64,000 bases of DNA, taken from Parastagonospora avenae f. sp. tritici 18332-5. Taxonomy: Eukaryota; Ascomycota; Dothideomycetes; Pleosporales; Phaeosphaeriaceae. The notes under the pieces are model-generated. The model searched no databases, was not told the origin of the DNA, and saw nothing but the letters and a program-made list of their open reading frames with translations. The number at the start of each line of letters is the position of its first letter. Positions within the stretch are counted from its first letter, which is position 1. The position numbers and the translations under genes are program-made. The stretch is taken from assembly GCA_022559985.1 (NCBI GenBank), contig JAFJTR010000092.1:1-64000 (forward strand). Reading direction: 5' to 3'. Positions 31,917 through 44,028 of this stretch are shown piece by piece.

Positions 31917-33033
31917 AGCTGACTATGCTTCAGTGATTACTTGAAAGTGCACTTGAGATGTTGTCAGGCTTGTGGTATCTTTATGAAAGGTCGCCATGGG
32001 AAAGTGCGAATACACAGAAAGAAGAGTTCGAAGGGTTTGACGTGCGTGTATTTGATTGTGGGCGAGGCCTTGGTAGGCCAAGCACAAAGGGATGCCTTCC
32101 GAGGTCAACACAATGTGGACGGACGAGATCAATTGAACAACACAGCGACCGAGAATGGAGGTACAGTGAAACATGGCAACTTAAAACGAACAGATGGACA
32201 GAGATACGCAAAAGTTATGGAAAACTCAAAGCTAATAAGGTTACTCACCTGAGCTGGGGCAAAGAACTATGGCCTCGGTAAGACCGGCAGGTTGTCCAGA
32301 GAGGCTCGATTGCTCTCTTCTTCGGCTACTGTTGAAGCGTGTCTTTACTGAATGTAGCTGTGGGAGAGAGGCACGGTGTAGGAAGTAGCGTTGGCTGGCA
32401 GCAGCTTATTGCGGAGGTTCGTCGGGCGGGCTGAGGCGCGCTAACGCGTGGATGACGGGAAGTCACGCTTTGCAAGGGTACGCGTTAAAGTCGTGAGTAA
32501 AGGTGCTGCAGAGACAGTTGCAATTGTTTGGTAAGAAAACGTCAGATCGCCTGGGGAGGTGCAGGTAATGAAATACAAACTTCAGGTTTTTCTTTGCGTC
32601 TGCCTTGAGACGGTTGCTGCACTCAGAAGTGGGGTCGAATTTGACAACACAAGACGACCTATCAGGTCTGGTTGACAGGTTGCCGCCCTCTTCACCGGTA
32701 AAGACTGCATAATGTGTAACCACAGCTGGAATTGAATTGGACGGCACGAAAACGGTCCACTGGCCGGTGACGCTCGATCAGCCGATGCGCACTCTAGTCC
32801 GGCAGGGACAAGATTCCTTGTGTTAAACCCGCATGATCGGGATGTAGGAGTAGCTACCGGTGACTGTGTACTTTTTGGTGGCGACCTGATTGAAACCTGA
32901 TGGACATGGACAAGCATATGTTACAAAAAGATGGTCGCAGATTACGCGTAATTTGGTAAACCCTTTTCCGAGAGCCAACCAATTTTCCACCCATTTATTG
33001 TACAATTAAAGAAAGGCTGTGGAAGGTCGAGAT
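31917..33033. other. intergenic stretch, Argonaute upstream region
   Basis: About 1.1 kb between the start of Argonaute and the stop of the uS7m gene (both on the minus strand). It probably contains the Argonaute promoter and 5' leader. I see no conserved frame, RNA gene or repeat. Confidence 0.5.
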
Positions 33034-34156
33034 CTATCTCTTCTTAGGCAGCACAATGTTGGCACGAGCAGCAACGCCCAATTTGTGGAGGGCGTTGCGC
33101 CTGTCCCAGACAGTACTCCGCCCCTCGACTACAGCGATCAGCTCCTGTGCAATGCGCTGCGCGAAGCTGCCCTTTCCACTGCCCACATTCCTTCTCTTCG
33201 ATGCGTTGGACATGATCCATTCAATAGCCGTTCGCCTGCGCTGTCTTAAATGCATAGGTACGGGAATCTGCAAAGCAACACCACCACCGGCAGCACCCCT
33301 TTGACTGCGAATGCGCATCAGAGGCGCAACTGAATCGATCGCAAGTGTAAGGTATAAGATCGGATTGAGGGGCAAGTGCGATGGCGGAGGGGCACCGGGA
33401 AGGAGGGGCTTTGCGGGGTTAATGGTCGGAATTGGCGATGTTCGCAGGTGTTGAAGGATGCGTGCCATGTTCTAAGGTGGCAATTAGCTATGTGATTCTG
33501 CACGCGGTGATATGGCACTCACCGACTGGGCTACACTCTTCTCACCATGACGCATGAGCAGATTCGTGACCTGCTCGACCACGGGATCATATCGGCGCTT
33601 GACGTGACCATCCTTCGGCAGAGGCAGTGTGGGCATCTCGAACTTGAGGCCAGGCATTTGCGGTAGCTTTGCGGCAGACTGGACATCCACAAGACCCATG
33701 TCGGGGCCCTGGCTGCCGGTTTGTGTCGTCATAGTCGAATATGACCGCGATCCTTTGGGGGCAGCGTTGGCGTTGGCCTTCAGCTTGTCCTTCATGACTT
33801 TTGGAAGCTTTTCTTGCGCCTCTTTATCGTTTTTCACGATCTGACGCTTGGTTAGGTATAGTAGCGCCTACACTTCATGAATTCCTTACATCCTCGACAG
33901 GTGTGCCGCGACTCAGATCTGGGCCCTCCTCACCCATGATCTCCGCCGTCTTCGCAGCCTCTTGTGAAACATGGTCCTCTGGCTTCGCATCGACCTTTGC
34001 TGATCGGTCGTTCGCTCCAGATGTTTTCGAGTCGGAGTATGGGCGATATTGCGACGCCGAGAATCGTGTAGCAGTTCGGGTGGCCCATTGCACACGGGGC
34101 TGGGGCCTCAGCGGCATCGACCGCGTAAAGCCTTTTACGTTCAAGCGTGGAGGCAT
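33034..34156 (-). CDS. RSM7: mitochondrial ribosomal protein uS7m
   Basis: Three exons, 34156-33890, 33840-33523 and 33471-33034, give 340 residues. The N-terminal 60 residues are Arg/Ser-rich with few acids, a mitochondrial presequence. The C-terminal half is ribosomal protein S7: KRRYDPVVEQVTNLLMRHGEKSVAQS, then DSVAPLMRIRSQRGAAGG, VALQIPVPMHLRQRRRTAIEW and SFAQRIAQELIAV. S7 organises the head of the small mitoribosomal subunit by binding the 3' major domain of the 15S-type rRNA. The first intron has a CTAAC branch site close to an AAG and a later CAG; I use the CAG at 33841, and either choice keeps the frame with two residues of difference. The residue numbering is of the precursor. Yeast orthologue is Rsm7. 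Confidence 0.9.
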
Positions 34157-35511
34157 GGTGTTGCGTGGTGTGTGTTGCGATTGATCTTAAACTTCGTGAC
34201 AGAAAGAAAGAGCTTCGACGGACGATGCGCTAGTATCTTGGTCACGTGCTACTCCGCTATCGCAATTCCGATGTTCTGACGTTTGCGAAATGGCATGCAA
34301 TTGTCCACGTCATGGCGGGCCTGTATGTTTACCCAAGGACATGTCACATTTGGGGGGAAATGACTGCATATATATTGCAGTAGAGGTCTTCGTGGTGTAG
34401 CAGGCATGAAGTTTCGCCTAGCTCTACTGCAGGTTCTCAACTACGACGGAACGCGACCTAGGTGCCTAGAGCAATACGCGGGGACTTGCTGTCACAATAA
34501 AAGCGTGGTGATACTGTGTATAGCCTCTGGCTGTTAGACACCATTGTTTACTTTCCGTCGTAGTTGACAATCTGCACTACGCGTGATGCATGTTCACAAC
34601 ACGGACAGGTTTCTTTCTGCATTTTTCAGCGAAAATCTACCCGAAGTCCATTGACCCGAAGTTATAGCTTGCTGATCTCGTGCTGAGACGTCACTGTCCT
34701 TCGGTTCGTTCCAAGGATTGGGGAGCAGCTCGAGTTCCGAGCTCCACATGCAGCCGGGACACAGCCACAGCCTCTCCACTAGCCGCCTAAATGCTGCGAC
34801 TATCATGTGAGTGCGCATATCGCTCGACACGACTTCAAGAAGCGCGAGGTGATACAGGGCCAAACAATACCCTTAGTTAAAGAGCGCACATGTTGCTATA
34901 TAGTCGGTCGCTCCTGCTCGTTGTGCAAACCTCAGACCATTGAGACAGCGTGGTGGCGATCCACTGCAGTCTGCCAAGCACAGCCAGCCAAGCACTCACG
35001 GGTGCCCCTCAGGGACCATCTATTGCCTGGCCTAGAGTCTCCACGAACGTAACGTCTCGCGCTTAGTTCTTGAATTGCCTCGTGTATCTCCCACAGTCCC
35101 GTCCTCTTCCACATGTCGTCCACTTCCACCAACTTGCTCGGTATCGTCTACTTCGATAGTGGTTAAGCTACCATCGGTTCGGCCCGCCATCGCTTCAGCT
35201 ACAGTCTTTCGAATTATCTACCCCACAGTCCCCAGTCATACATCACGCGCCCATTTCCCAGCCATAGCAGGTATAACTAGCCAGCGACGAGCGCGTGTGT
35301 ACATTTAAAGGCCCAAGCCAGCTGCCGACCAGCTCGGCCTAGAATGCCATAGGAGACATCAATCGCTGCCTACCACACTCGCAAAACCGAATAACCCCGG
35401 ACGAAGTGCCTATTACAGGTCTCTGCATCTCTTCACGCATTCTTATTACGCCGGCACGCGGATCGTCACTTCACCGTTGTCCCAAGTTGCAACGTCGAGC
35501 ACAACTCCGCC
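34157..35511. other. divergent intergenic region containing a MITE-like element
   Basis: About 1.35 kb between the uS7m and the universal-stress-protein genes. It contains the inverted-repeat element at 34425-34579. The remainder shows no credible gene; several short frames have mixed composition. Confidence 0.55.
34425..34579. mobile_element. MITE-like element, copy B
   Basis: About 155 bp bounded by TA dinucleotides. The ends are inverted repeats: the core TCAACTACGACGGAA (34437-34451) is perfectly matched in reverse at 34553-34567, and the similarity continues outward to the TA on both sides with three mismatches in 27 positions. The interior has no coding potential. The size, terminal inverted repeat, TA borders and the related copy at 25535-25643 are the classical signs of a MITE. 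The parental transposase is not in this window. Confidence 0.72.
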
Positions 35512-37574
35512 ATGTCGTCTCTCGAAGCTGCGCTTGACGCAGAGATGAAGGAGGTCGTAGCTCTCCTAGAGGGCAAGCCCAAGGGTCTAGGTCGTCGCGC
35601 CGACAGTCCTTCTATGTCTCAGCGCGCCCAGAGCCCTGGCTCAGCTGCCTCCCCCAAGCGCAGTATGCTCGATGTCGACAACAGCAAGAGACGAAGCACC
35701 AGTCGTGGCAGCACTGGCATACCGTTCGCCATGCCCTCATCGCCCCGCCGCGTCAACCCCGAATCCGCATACAAATTCGACATGTTGCCGTCCATAGACG
35801 CGCAAGCATTGCCTAAACGAGTGTCTCAGGGTGGATACAAGGACCCCAAGCCTCGAGCAATGTCCTCCGTATACGGCAATTCGAGCGGTTTTCTCGGCGG
35901 TGGTGCAGGAAAGGACCGACACAATTCTGCGACTGGTCCCTTTGCCAGGTCAAAGTCCGGCTCGCCTGGACCTCATCGATCTGCCTCTCCTTTCAGCCCG
36001 CCTGCTTCGCCCGCGCCGACGTCCAGCAACACATTGGTGACGGACTCAGGAAAGCGCATCGACGGCGACACCGCATATCGAAAATTGTCAGATTCGGCAC
36101 TCGCGCGTTCTGAGGGAGGGTTGTCCGCCTTGCCAAATCGCAAAGGTTCAGATCCATCTACGGGCACTACCACCGCGCCGGGTGGAGGCGTGCGCCTGAC
36201 GACCGATGACGATGGAGACGAGAGTGCTGCGGTAGAGAGCAGTGACGGAGATTCTGACAGCTCAGACTGGGACGACGGAAGTGCTTTTGCAGGTTCCAAG
36301 AAGAAAGAGCGAGGACGCCGACGGACCAGAAAGGAATCTGGTGGGACTGACAGTATGGGGAGGGAGATTATTACAGCTAAGAGTTTGTTTGCTACTGCCG
36401 AGCAGGAAGGTACGACATGCTCCATCTAACTATGTCGGCAACATTTGCTAACACGTTTCAGGGAGAGACCTGTCAGCCTCGTACAAAGTGCGGTCACTGT
36501 TGGACCCAAATATTAGCATCACTGGTCCCAATGGAGAGAGGATGAACAGAAAGAGCTCGTCAGGCGTTGTTCACCCGCATACTAGCTTCGACCAAGGAGG
36601 TTCTGGCTTCTCCACGCCAGTGCATTCAGACCATGAAGACAACATGGCTGAGCTTCGATCTGCCCAGCAACTATCGCTCAACATCTCACCTATTCAGTCC
36701 AGCCCTGAAGCACATCGATGCGTGCGGCAAGTTGTGCGAGGCGAATACACTCAATTTGCAGAAGATGCTCAGAAAGGGCTGCGACGACAGCGTGTGTACT
36801 TGGTGTCGACAGATCTCAGTGACGAGGCAGCGTACGCTTTGGAATGGACTATTGGTACCGTCTTGCGGGATGGCGACACCCTTCTGGCTGTATACGCTGT
36901 TGATGAGGAAACTGGCGTTACTACCACCGACGCTTCTGGGGCGCCGATCAGTCAAGGCACGACCGGAAGACAGGAATCAGACCATCTCAAGAGAACTCTT
37001 TCTAACCATGACGGCATACCCACAACCCGGTCTGGCACGTCTCCATCACCCCTGGCGAATTCTATCATGGCGACAGAGGCCAATGTAGCCGCGATGGGTA
37101 AAGCAGAGAAAGAGAGATACCAGGCCTGTGTGGAGGTGTCTGATCGATGTGTCAAGCTACTAAGAAAGACGCGATTGCAAGTGCGTGCCGTCGTTGAGGT
37201 TTTTCATTGCAAGAGTCCCAAGCACATGATCACTGAAGTAGTAAGTTCAACCAAACGCAGTCGAGACTTCGGCGTAGATCTGACAAATACCCCAGATTGA
37301 CTTCCTTGAGCCCACTCTCGTAATCCTCGGGTCCAGGGGCCGCAATGCGTTGAAAGGGTAAGTATCTCCGTGTTGCTAGGGCTTGCATGATGTTGACAGC
37401 GGCAGTGTCTTGCTCGGATCCTTCAGTAACTACCTCGTCACCAAGTCCTCGGTACCAGTCATGGTCGCCAGGAAGCGACTCCGAAAACACAGCAAGTACA
37501 AGCGGCAGAATGTTCGGATGTCCAACGTCCTTGCCAATCCTAACGATAGGTTGGCGAACGCTAAAATTGATTGA
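35512..37574 (+). CDS. universal-stress-protein domain protein
   Basis: Four exons, 35512-36409, 36462-37240, 37296-37357 and 37400-37574, give 637 residues. The first half is Ser/Pro-rich and disordered, with acidic stretches. The C-terminal third is a UspA-type fold: RRQRVYLVSTDLSDEAAYALEW (about residues 408-429), RDGDTLLAVYAVDEETG, then LRKTRLQVRAVVEVFHCKSPKHMITEV. After the splice come DFLEPTLVILGSRGRNALKG and GSVLLGSFSNYLVTKSSVPVMVARK, the ATP-phosphate loop region of Usp proteins. Between the strands a low-complexity insert of about 70 residues interrupts the domain, as is usual in fungal homologues. Usp domains bind ATP or act in stress responses; the specific role here is unknown. 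Without the two short downstream exons the domain would lose its nucleotide-binding end. Confidence 0.82.
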
Positions 37575-38460
37575 GATGTTTGCCCGTTGTATGGAGATTT
37601 GTCAACGTGTTTCGGTAGGCTTGCACTCGCACCCCAAACGGGTTGCGCCAATGGGCGAAGTGAAGGTTTTACGAAACACGGATAGTTTAGCAGATAAGAA
37701 GCAATATGCTTGGCCTTGGGTTAGCTGGGAGTTTGGGTGCGTTTCCTCGAACGATGCATCTCTACTCTCCACCAGGATGCCATGGTTTCCAGGTGTCTAT
37801 TTTTAACAGGGGTTGTTTTCCTGCAGTGCATGCTTCAAGTTAGGCCATAATTCCGATTGCCGACCAACCTCGGGAAGCTCGCTTACTCCTTCCAACGCGA
37901 TCTTGCGCTCTCTCCAGCTGTAGTCAGCATCATACGACACGACTCCTTGACAAAAGCTTGGTTGCGCTGTGATGAGATTGAAGGACCTTCGCAGCCATAT
38001 TTACTTTTCATCTTCCAGAACTTCTGGCGCGCCTCATGCCATGATCCTTGTACGCCATGATTCCGGAATGGTGTGTGTTTCATCTCGTGTATTGCTTTTG
38101 CGAGCATTTTGGCGCCTGCTACTTCTGGTGGAGTAGCAACGTCATTCCTGATTCGCTCCACAGCTAAAGGGCCGTGCGCGATACCCGAACATACACAACA
38201 TCTTTCACCCCATGTTCCCTAGGCACTCCAACCCCGCACAGACGATGCGCGTCGAGACGTTTGTGGCGTCGCTAGCCTGGCCAAAGACGATCATGCAGCT
38301 CAGACCCAGCACGCAGCCCGAGGTGGAGACGGGTGTATACGGCGTGTTACTGGGCGATGACGGGACAGGCCAGGGATGACCTGGAGAGGCTCACATATAT
38401 GAGCAGAAATGGAGGCCGCTACTGAAAGTCTACGTCGATATTCGGCTCTTTCACTCCCTC
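37575..38460. other. intergenic stretch, nothing firmly recognised
   Basis: About 890 bp. A GC-rich open stretch near 38245-38382 encodes about 45 residues (MRVETFVASLAWPKTI...) and has no recognised homologue; it may be a remnant of an older gene or chance. A minus-strand frame of 74 codons ending at 37883 is equally unsupported. Confidence 0.4.
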
Positions 38461-40692
38461 ATGTATTTTCCTATGGCTTCTTTAACTTCTCAATACTTCC
38501 CACGGTTCGGACAGTGTGAATTCCTGGAGCTCGACGAAGATGAGCTCGACACATCATACTTGCATACACGCGTCGTGAAATCTCCTGCAAGAGAGGCACT
38601 CCTCTCACGCCATCATAGTTTCCGTTCTTACCCGGCCGAAAACAATGTCGATGCAGCAACTCTACTGTTTAATCTCAGCCACCTTGCACCAACGGCCGCA
38701 AAGGACTTCGTAGCAAAGCACCATGCCATCAGCTCTATGCCGTTACGATTGCTCAATGACGTCGGTTTCCAAGGCGTGGAAGAAGGATACATAGCCCTGA
38801 GCTATTGCAGAAAGAAAGTCAACCTCGATACTCCAAGAAGGGTGGTAACACCCATCGGGTTTGGTTGGTCAACCACTGAAGAAGAATTCCCCATGCCCAC
38901 AAGCAACATCGTCTTCCAGGCTGTGTTGCGGGAAAGGAGGATAGGAGAAGGTCTCTGGTTCGATCAAGTCTCTATCAACCAAGAAGATGACATGGAAAGA
39001 GCTGCATGCATGGGGGCTGTCGACCTCATCTACAAGAATGCGAGAGCAGTCGTTGTGGCATTGGACGATATCGCTGCCTCCGCAGACGAAGAGCAATTCC
39101 TACGGTACTATGTCGAGCAATACAGCTACTCCGAGCTAGCATCCGATCAGCAACCTAACCTCGGCATGTCCCCGCCACTAATGCAACAATACCCACTCCT
39201 ATGGTCGCTACTCGAGCGTATACTTAGTTCGAGCTGGTTCGGACGTGCTTGGTGCGCACACGAGATGAGATTAGGCCAATGCCATGTCTTCGTGGTGCCG
39301 TGCTATCGGCAGTACGATGACGAGGTCCAGGCCGTCATACGCTTCACTGGCGCGTTCTTTCTACATTTACTTGCACTCGCTAGCGAGATCTACCCATCAA
39401 TACCTGCATACCGCGGCAGGTTACGTTCACTCCACAGCTTCTTTCAGCATGCGGCCTTGGGCGAGGACACCAACCTCGCTGTACAGAGGCCAGACACTCC
39501 TCAAATGGGCGGACCAGCCGGATCTGCACTGATCCCCAAGATCGCAGAATTTTTTTCTTTACAAGCTAGCGGTAACCCAAGATTACCAGAGTACCTCAGG
39601 AGACAAGATGCCAATCGCGATAAAATGGGGATAGCACTAAATGCCTCCGGACTACCACTAGCATTGACAACTGTCACCACATTGTCACGACCAAACATAG
39701 AAGACGAATGCCTTAGATCACTTCTTCTTGTAGGCCTTGCAGCACAAGATCCAGTTGCGTTGTGCACGACGGGCCCACATCTCCGGCTTCACGACGGTTC
39801 TATATCCTGGTTAAGCCGTCCAACGTCGCTCGATATCAATCCCAATCTTCCTGCTCCAGCTCGCTTTACTGCGACAACGACTCCCATAACTCAAGGCTCA
39901 GATGGCAGAGCCGAGTACGCTCAACTTGATATGGTTTTCTTGGAGCTCCCTCACCGCAAACAGTCAAACCCTTTCTTTCCAACCCAAGTGACTCGCGCTC
40001 GTACGCTGATAGATTTATGCATCCAATTCCGGCTCGATGGATCGTCCCTATGGAACTCGTGGCAAACCCCAAATCATCCTCGCGCCTTGACTATGCGCAA
40101 CACTTTTATCCAGACCCTTGCCTGCGTTTTCGATTGTGGACCGCACTGGCTGATCGAGCTATCATCGCGCCTCACACGTCCTAATACTCCGACTCTGGCG
40201 CCACACACTATCGAGATGATGCTCAATCCGCATCTTATCGTTCGCAACTACATACTGCTGCCCGAAGGCCAGGCAGCTCTATCGCTTCTCCTTACTTTCT
40301 TGTCCAACCTCATTTCTTCGGGTATACCTTGGGCGTCTGGTACTTCTGAGCATGACTGCGGGCCCATGATCATTACCAGCCCTGTATCTTCGACGAGCAA
40401 CGGCGCAGTTTCACATTCATATGGCGGGAAAGCCATCATCTTCGCGCCATTTGCGCATTCGAAAACACTTCTGATTGCTGTACCTGCGGTAGTAAAGGAA
40501 ACACATTACGACAATCTAGCGCGCGGCTGGATTTTAACGAGCATGAATCCGTACACGGGAAGTCCAAAGCGGACCGTCAGCTGGACACTACAAACAAAAG
40601 GCGTTATCTTTGGGGATGGGAATTTTAACGCCGGCTTGGAGCGATGCGGTGATCTAAGGAATCATCGGGTGTATGGTCCTCCAGCTCACTGA
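38461..40692 (+). CDS. HET-domain protein
   Basis: Single-exon gene of 743 residues. The HET core runs from about residue 117 to 275: YIALSYCRKK, LWFDQVSINQEDDMERAACMG, YKNARAVVVALDD and SSSWFGRAWCAHEMRLG, the last with the conserved W-F-x-R-x-W and the E-M/L-x block that are intact here, unlike in the gene at 7879. HET proteins mediate heterokaryon incompatibility by triggering cell death, though most family members have unproven roles. The N-terminal 110 residues and the long C-terminal region (about 280-743) have no recognised domain; the latter is moderately hydrophobic and poorly conserved, as usual for the family. The ATG at 38461 has a good context; a second ATG five codons on (MASLTSQYF) is also plausible. 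Confidence 0.85.
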   Translation: MYFPMASLTSQYFPRFGQCEFLELDEDELDTSYLHTRVVKSPAREALLSRHHSFRSYPAENNVDAATLLFNLSHLAPTAAKDFVAKHHAISSMPLRLLNDVGFQGVEEGYIALSYCRKKVNLDTPRRVVTPIGFGWSTTEEEFPMPTSNIVFQAVLRERRIGEGLWFDQVSINQEDDMERAACMGAVDLIYKNARAVVVALDDIAASADEEQFLRYYVEQYSYSELASDQQPNLGMSPPLMQQYPLLWSLLERILSSSWFGRAWCAHEMRLGQCHVFVVPCYRQYDDEVQAVIRFTGAFFLHLLALASEIYPSIPAYRGRLRSLHSFFQHAALGEDTNLAVQRPDTPQMGGPAGSALIPKIAEFFSLQASGNPRLPEYLRRQDANRDKMGIALNASGLPLALTTVTTLSRPNIEDECLRSLLLVGLAAQDPVALCTTGPHLRLHDGSISWLSRPTSLDINPNLPAPARFTATTTPITQGSDGRAEYAQLDMVFLELPHRKQSNPFFPTQVTRARTLIDLCIQFRLDGSSLWNSWQTPNHPRALTMRNTFIQTLACVFDCGPHWLIELSSRLTRPNTPTLAPHTIEMMLNPHLIVRNYILLPEGQAALSLLLTFLSNLISSGIPWASGTSEHDCGPMIITSPVSSTSNGAVSHSYGGKAIIFAPFAHSKTLLIAVPAVVKETHYDNLARGWILTSMNPYTGSPKRTVSWTLQTKGVIFGDGNFNAGLERCGDLRNHRVYGPPAH

Positions 40693-41688
40693 GTTACGAT
40701 TTCATGATATGCATTGCTTTGGCGTTTATTGGTATAGATGGTTATAGACGGCACTTTAGACTTGATGGATTGCGCCAGTGGAGAGCGACTTGTGAATAGC
40801 TCAATTCTTGTAGATATATTTCGATGATGTACACATTACGCTTGCCACATCCAACCTTCTCTCATCATTTCTCTAATGCTAGACACTATTCGACTTGATG
40901 TACACGCAAGACAGTCGACAGTCACACACTTCGCTAAACATAGCACGCTCCAATCCATCATGCCTCTCGCAACTGCACCCACCCGCAGTCCTCATTCCCC
41001 CGTCCTTCATACATGACACCTCAACATCCTTCCCTCGTCATCGCCCCTTTCAAACCAAATCCCTGAATCGCGTGCCCAACGCTCAGCCCTACCAACACCA
41101 TACTTGCTTATTCCCCCCTTCCCTAACCGCCCTTCCACGCGGAAAAGGAAAAAGCAAACACAACCCCACCTCAACGAAAAACCACCGTCGCGCCCGTTTC
41201 AGATCCTTCTAGCCTCCTTCTCCCGCCTTCCATGATGTTTGCTTTTCGCAGTTTTTGCTCCGCTCATCCTGCATGCCACGATGGATGCAGATTGTGATCC
41301 TTGTGGGATGGGGTTTCAGATGCTTTGATGGGTCTTCTAGTGCACTTCTATGCACGCTGGAGGATTCGTTTTTGCTTTTGGGGGGTCTGTGCGTGCAGGT
41401 GTCGTTCGCGCGCGCCGCATGGTTGAGGTGAGCACAGATGCATGCGGCTCTGCGGCGGGGTCGATGTTTCGACAGTTTTCTTTGTGGGGATGCAGCGTGA
41501 TTCAGCTCGCGTTGTTGACGGGCGTTGGACAGGGCTGAGAGTAAGTGATGATGCGTGGTCAGCGCGTGTGAATGAGTTAGCGTGCATACCCTACAGGTGA
41601 CCGTGCGAAGTGGTGAATTCGTCATGAAATGTGGCTGATTGATTGCTACTGGACTGTGTCACGACTCCTTTCTATTTCGTGTCGTAGC
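40693..41688. other. intergenic stretch between convergent genes
   Basis: About 1 kb of low-complexity C/A-rich and T/G-rich DNA downstream of the HET gene and of SLY1. I see no gene, RNA or repeat that I can support. Confidence 0.5.
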
Positions 41689-44028
41689 TCAAGTGCTCTC
41701 TTTGCCTAATTGTGCCAAGTCCTTGTTTACGAACTCGGTTGCAGAGTACAACGCTGTGCTACCGTACACGATACGTCGCTTTTGTCCTGTGCCAGCAGCG
41801 CCGTGACTTACACTTGTCCTCTTTGCCCATTCTTGCAAGTTACCGTACTCGTCCATCGAACCTCCACCAACTGTGAAAACGATTGCTTCACTGAAGCCCT
41901 GTCTTCGCTGTCCAAAGGTGGCATCGATGCCTCGGCCAACAGTACTTTGCTGCTTGCGCGACTCGCTTGCGGGTGGTATCGTACCACGAGCGTTCGCAGA
42001 CCGAGGGTCAAAGTAGAGATAGCTTTCAGTCTTACTGATCGCACTTGAAGACGCATTCTGAGGGTCCATCAGCGATTCGGTAATCTTGGTGAGTGTGAGG
42101 TCGGTATTGGTGGGCAAAAAGTTCTTGATGCCCGATAGTACACCCTCGAAGTTGGCGCCTAGGCCAGCCTCCTTGAAGCGGTCGGTGACACGTGACGATA
42201 GACTGGAGAAGCCACCGAATAGCTGTGATGTTGTCTGTGCAGGTTGTGTAGGGGCGGATGAGATCATTGTCATACGCGTGAGTTGGCGGACTGTCTTGAC
42301 GTAGTTGAGAGCTGTAGTGTCTGCACCTGCAGCATTGAGAGCTTGAGTGAAGCTTTCGAGATCGGCTCGAGAAAGCTCCTGCTCGGTAGTGAGGTACCAT
42401 TGTAGGAACAGTCTGAGCTTATCGAGCGGCTCGTTGCCCTTGTCTGAGTCGTTGATCAGCTCGAGTATCTGCGCCTTCGTCTGCTTAGTAAGCTCTTCCT
42501 CCAGCTGGAAGTAGAAGTCGATTTTGCGGTCTGACAATGTTAGTCGTTGCGCCAGGATTATGCAAAAACGATACTCACTCTTGATACCTTCCATGACAGC
42601 CTCAAGTAGGTTCATGTGCATCTGAAAACGTCGTCAGTAAGGTGCGATGAAACGGGTGTGACCTGCCTCACCTCTATCGTTGTCTTCCTCTCCCGCAGTT
42701 CTGGCAGCAGCGCCATAGCGCCCTTCAGATGAGCCGCGAACTGATTACTTTCGCCGGATATATCGTCTATCGAAGAGGTCCCAGTCTTTTTTGTGACATT
42801 GTCGGCATCTTCTTGGTATTTGTTCCATTCGGTCGTCACGTCGTCAGCAACATTTGGGAAGGGCAGCGATGCGTTCTTTGCCCAGAAGTAGTCAGAGGCT
42901 GTGAGGTCGTAGGATTGTTTCTTGACACCCTTCTCCGGGTGGTTCTTGTCCACCGGCACGGACATGGTGATCTTGTTGAGGTTGAAGTCCAACACATCGT
43001 AGACCAGACTTTGGTAGATCCACGAGTGGCTGAACATTGGTACGAGGTCAACGTTGCGATCCACTATGACGAGGACCGGCCGCGATGAAACCGCGGATGA
43101 CTTCTGGTCTGAGAAGAGATTTGTTTTCGAGTTCAAGATGTGGTCTCGCAATTTGCGGTCCAGCTTCGCACTGATAGCTTCTGCTGCTCCGCCTGCAGGG
43201 CATCGAATGATGGGAACGACGCCCATAGTCACCACGACCGAGAAGATTCCCGAGACGATACGATCCACGACAATGTCGAGCTCCTGCTCGGTTGTCTGGT
43301 TGCTGTTCAGGGCGTGATATGCGCCCTTTATATTTAGGTGGAACAGATCTGGTTCCGATACGACGAAGTTGAGGTACTGGTCATAGACTTGTGCGAGGTG
43401 CTCTGCCGTGCCTGAGGTTACTGTCTGGGCACCGAAGTCTTCAAGAAGCGTCCGAGGTATACTGGAGAGGAAGTTGATATAAGCGGGACCTGCAAGGACA
43501 GTTAGAGATACTTAGACCTAGTGACGAAGTGGGACAAACTGTAGAGGCCGCGCGAGAGGTCCGATGTCACAATTTGGAGGTTCTGCGCTGTTGGCTCGAT
43601 GAGGTAAATTACCGGTACCTGGCCATTGTTAGCGACACTTTGCGTTGATCCGGCTTGCACATACATCAGGTATCATGTGCCGCGTTGTGCCAATGTTGAG
43701 ATGAATTGTGATCTAGGCGCGCACTCAGCATGACAACCACCATGGGAGATGCGATGTTTCATACACCAGAGCTCCGCAAGTCATTTACTCGGAGAACAGA
43801 GCTTATGACGTCCCTGCCCATCTCGTCGAAGACCAAGACCTTCCATACCGCGCCGTCCGCGGACGTCTTCGTAGCTTCATGGTCGTCTTGTGCGTCGATG
43901 TCGGTGATGGGTGCGTTTAGATTCAATATGCGCTTAATGCTAGCTGAGACATGTCGTGTCAGCTACCTTCCAAGTATAGCAAGACAGTGTGAAGTACCTA
44001 TTTGCTTGTCCCGCAACGTGACAGCCAT
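41689..44028 (-). CDS. SLY1: SM protein SLY1 (ER-Golgi vesicle fusion)
   Basis: Seven exons, 44028-43998, 43943-43765, 43712-43665, 43618-43540, 43489-42672, 42621-42579 and 42530-41689, encode 679 residues. Six introns of 46-54 bp each restore family blocks: MAVTLRDKQIASIKRILNLN at the start, WKVLVFDEMGRDVISSVLRV, VPVIYLIEPTAQNLQIVTSD, and later SHSWIYQSLVYDVLDFNLN. Sly1 is the Sec1/Munc18 protein that binds the syntaxin Sed5 (and Ufe1) and promotes SNARE assembly in ER-Golgi and intra-Golgi transport on the cytosolic face. The C-terminal blocks IVFTVGGGSMDEYGNLQEWA and KRRIVYGSTALYSATEF are typical. ERV25, another gene of the same transport step, is about 21 kb away. The last exon needs no further splice although a GTAAGT lies within it near 41803. 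Confidence 0.94.

Noticed and set aside
38245..38382. 45-codon GC-rich open frame MRVETFVASLAW...
   Set aside because: It is too short, has no recognised homologue and no splice partner; kept only as a remark.
41780..41815. GTAAGT in the last SLY1 exon as an intron donor
   Set aside because: The nearest acceptor gives a 25-bp intron, and the unspliced frame already matches the family.
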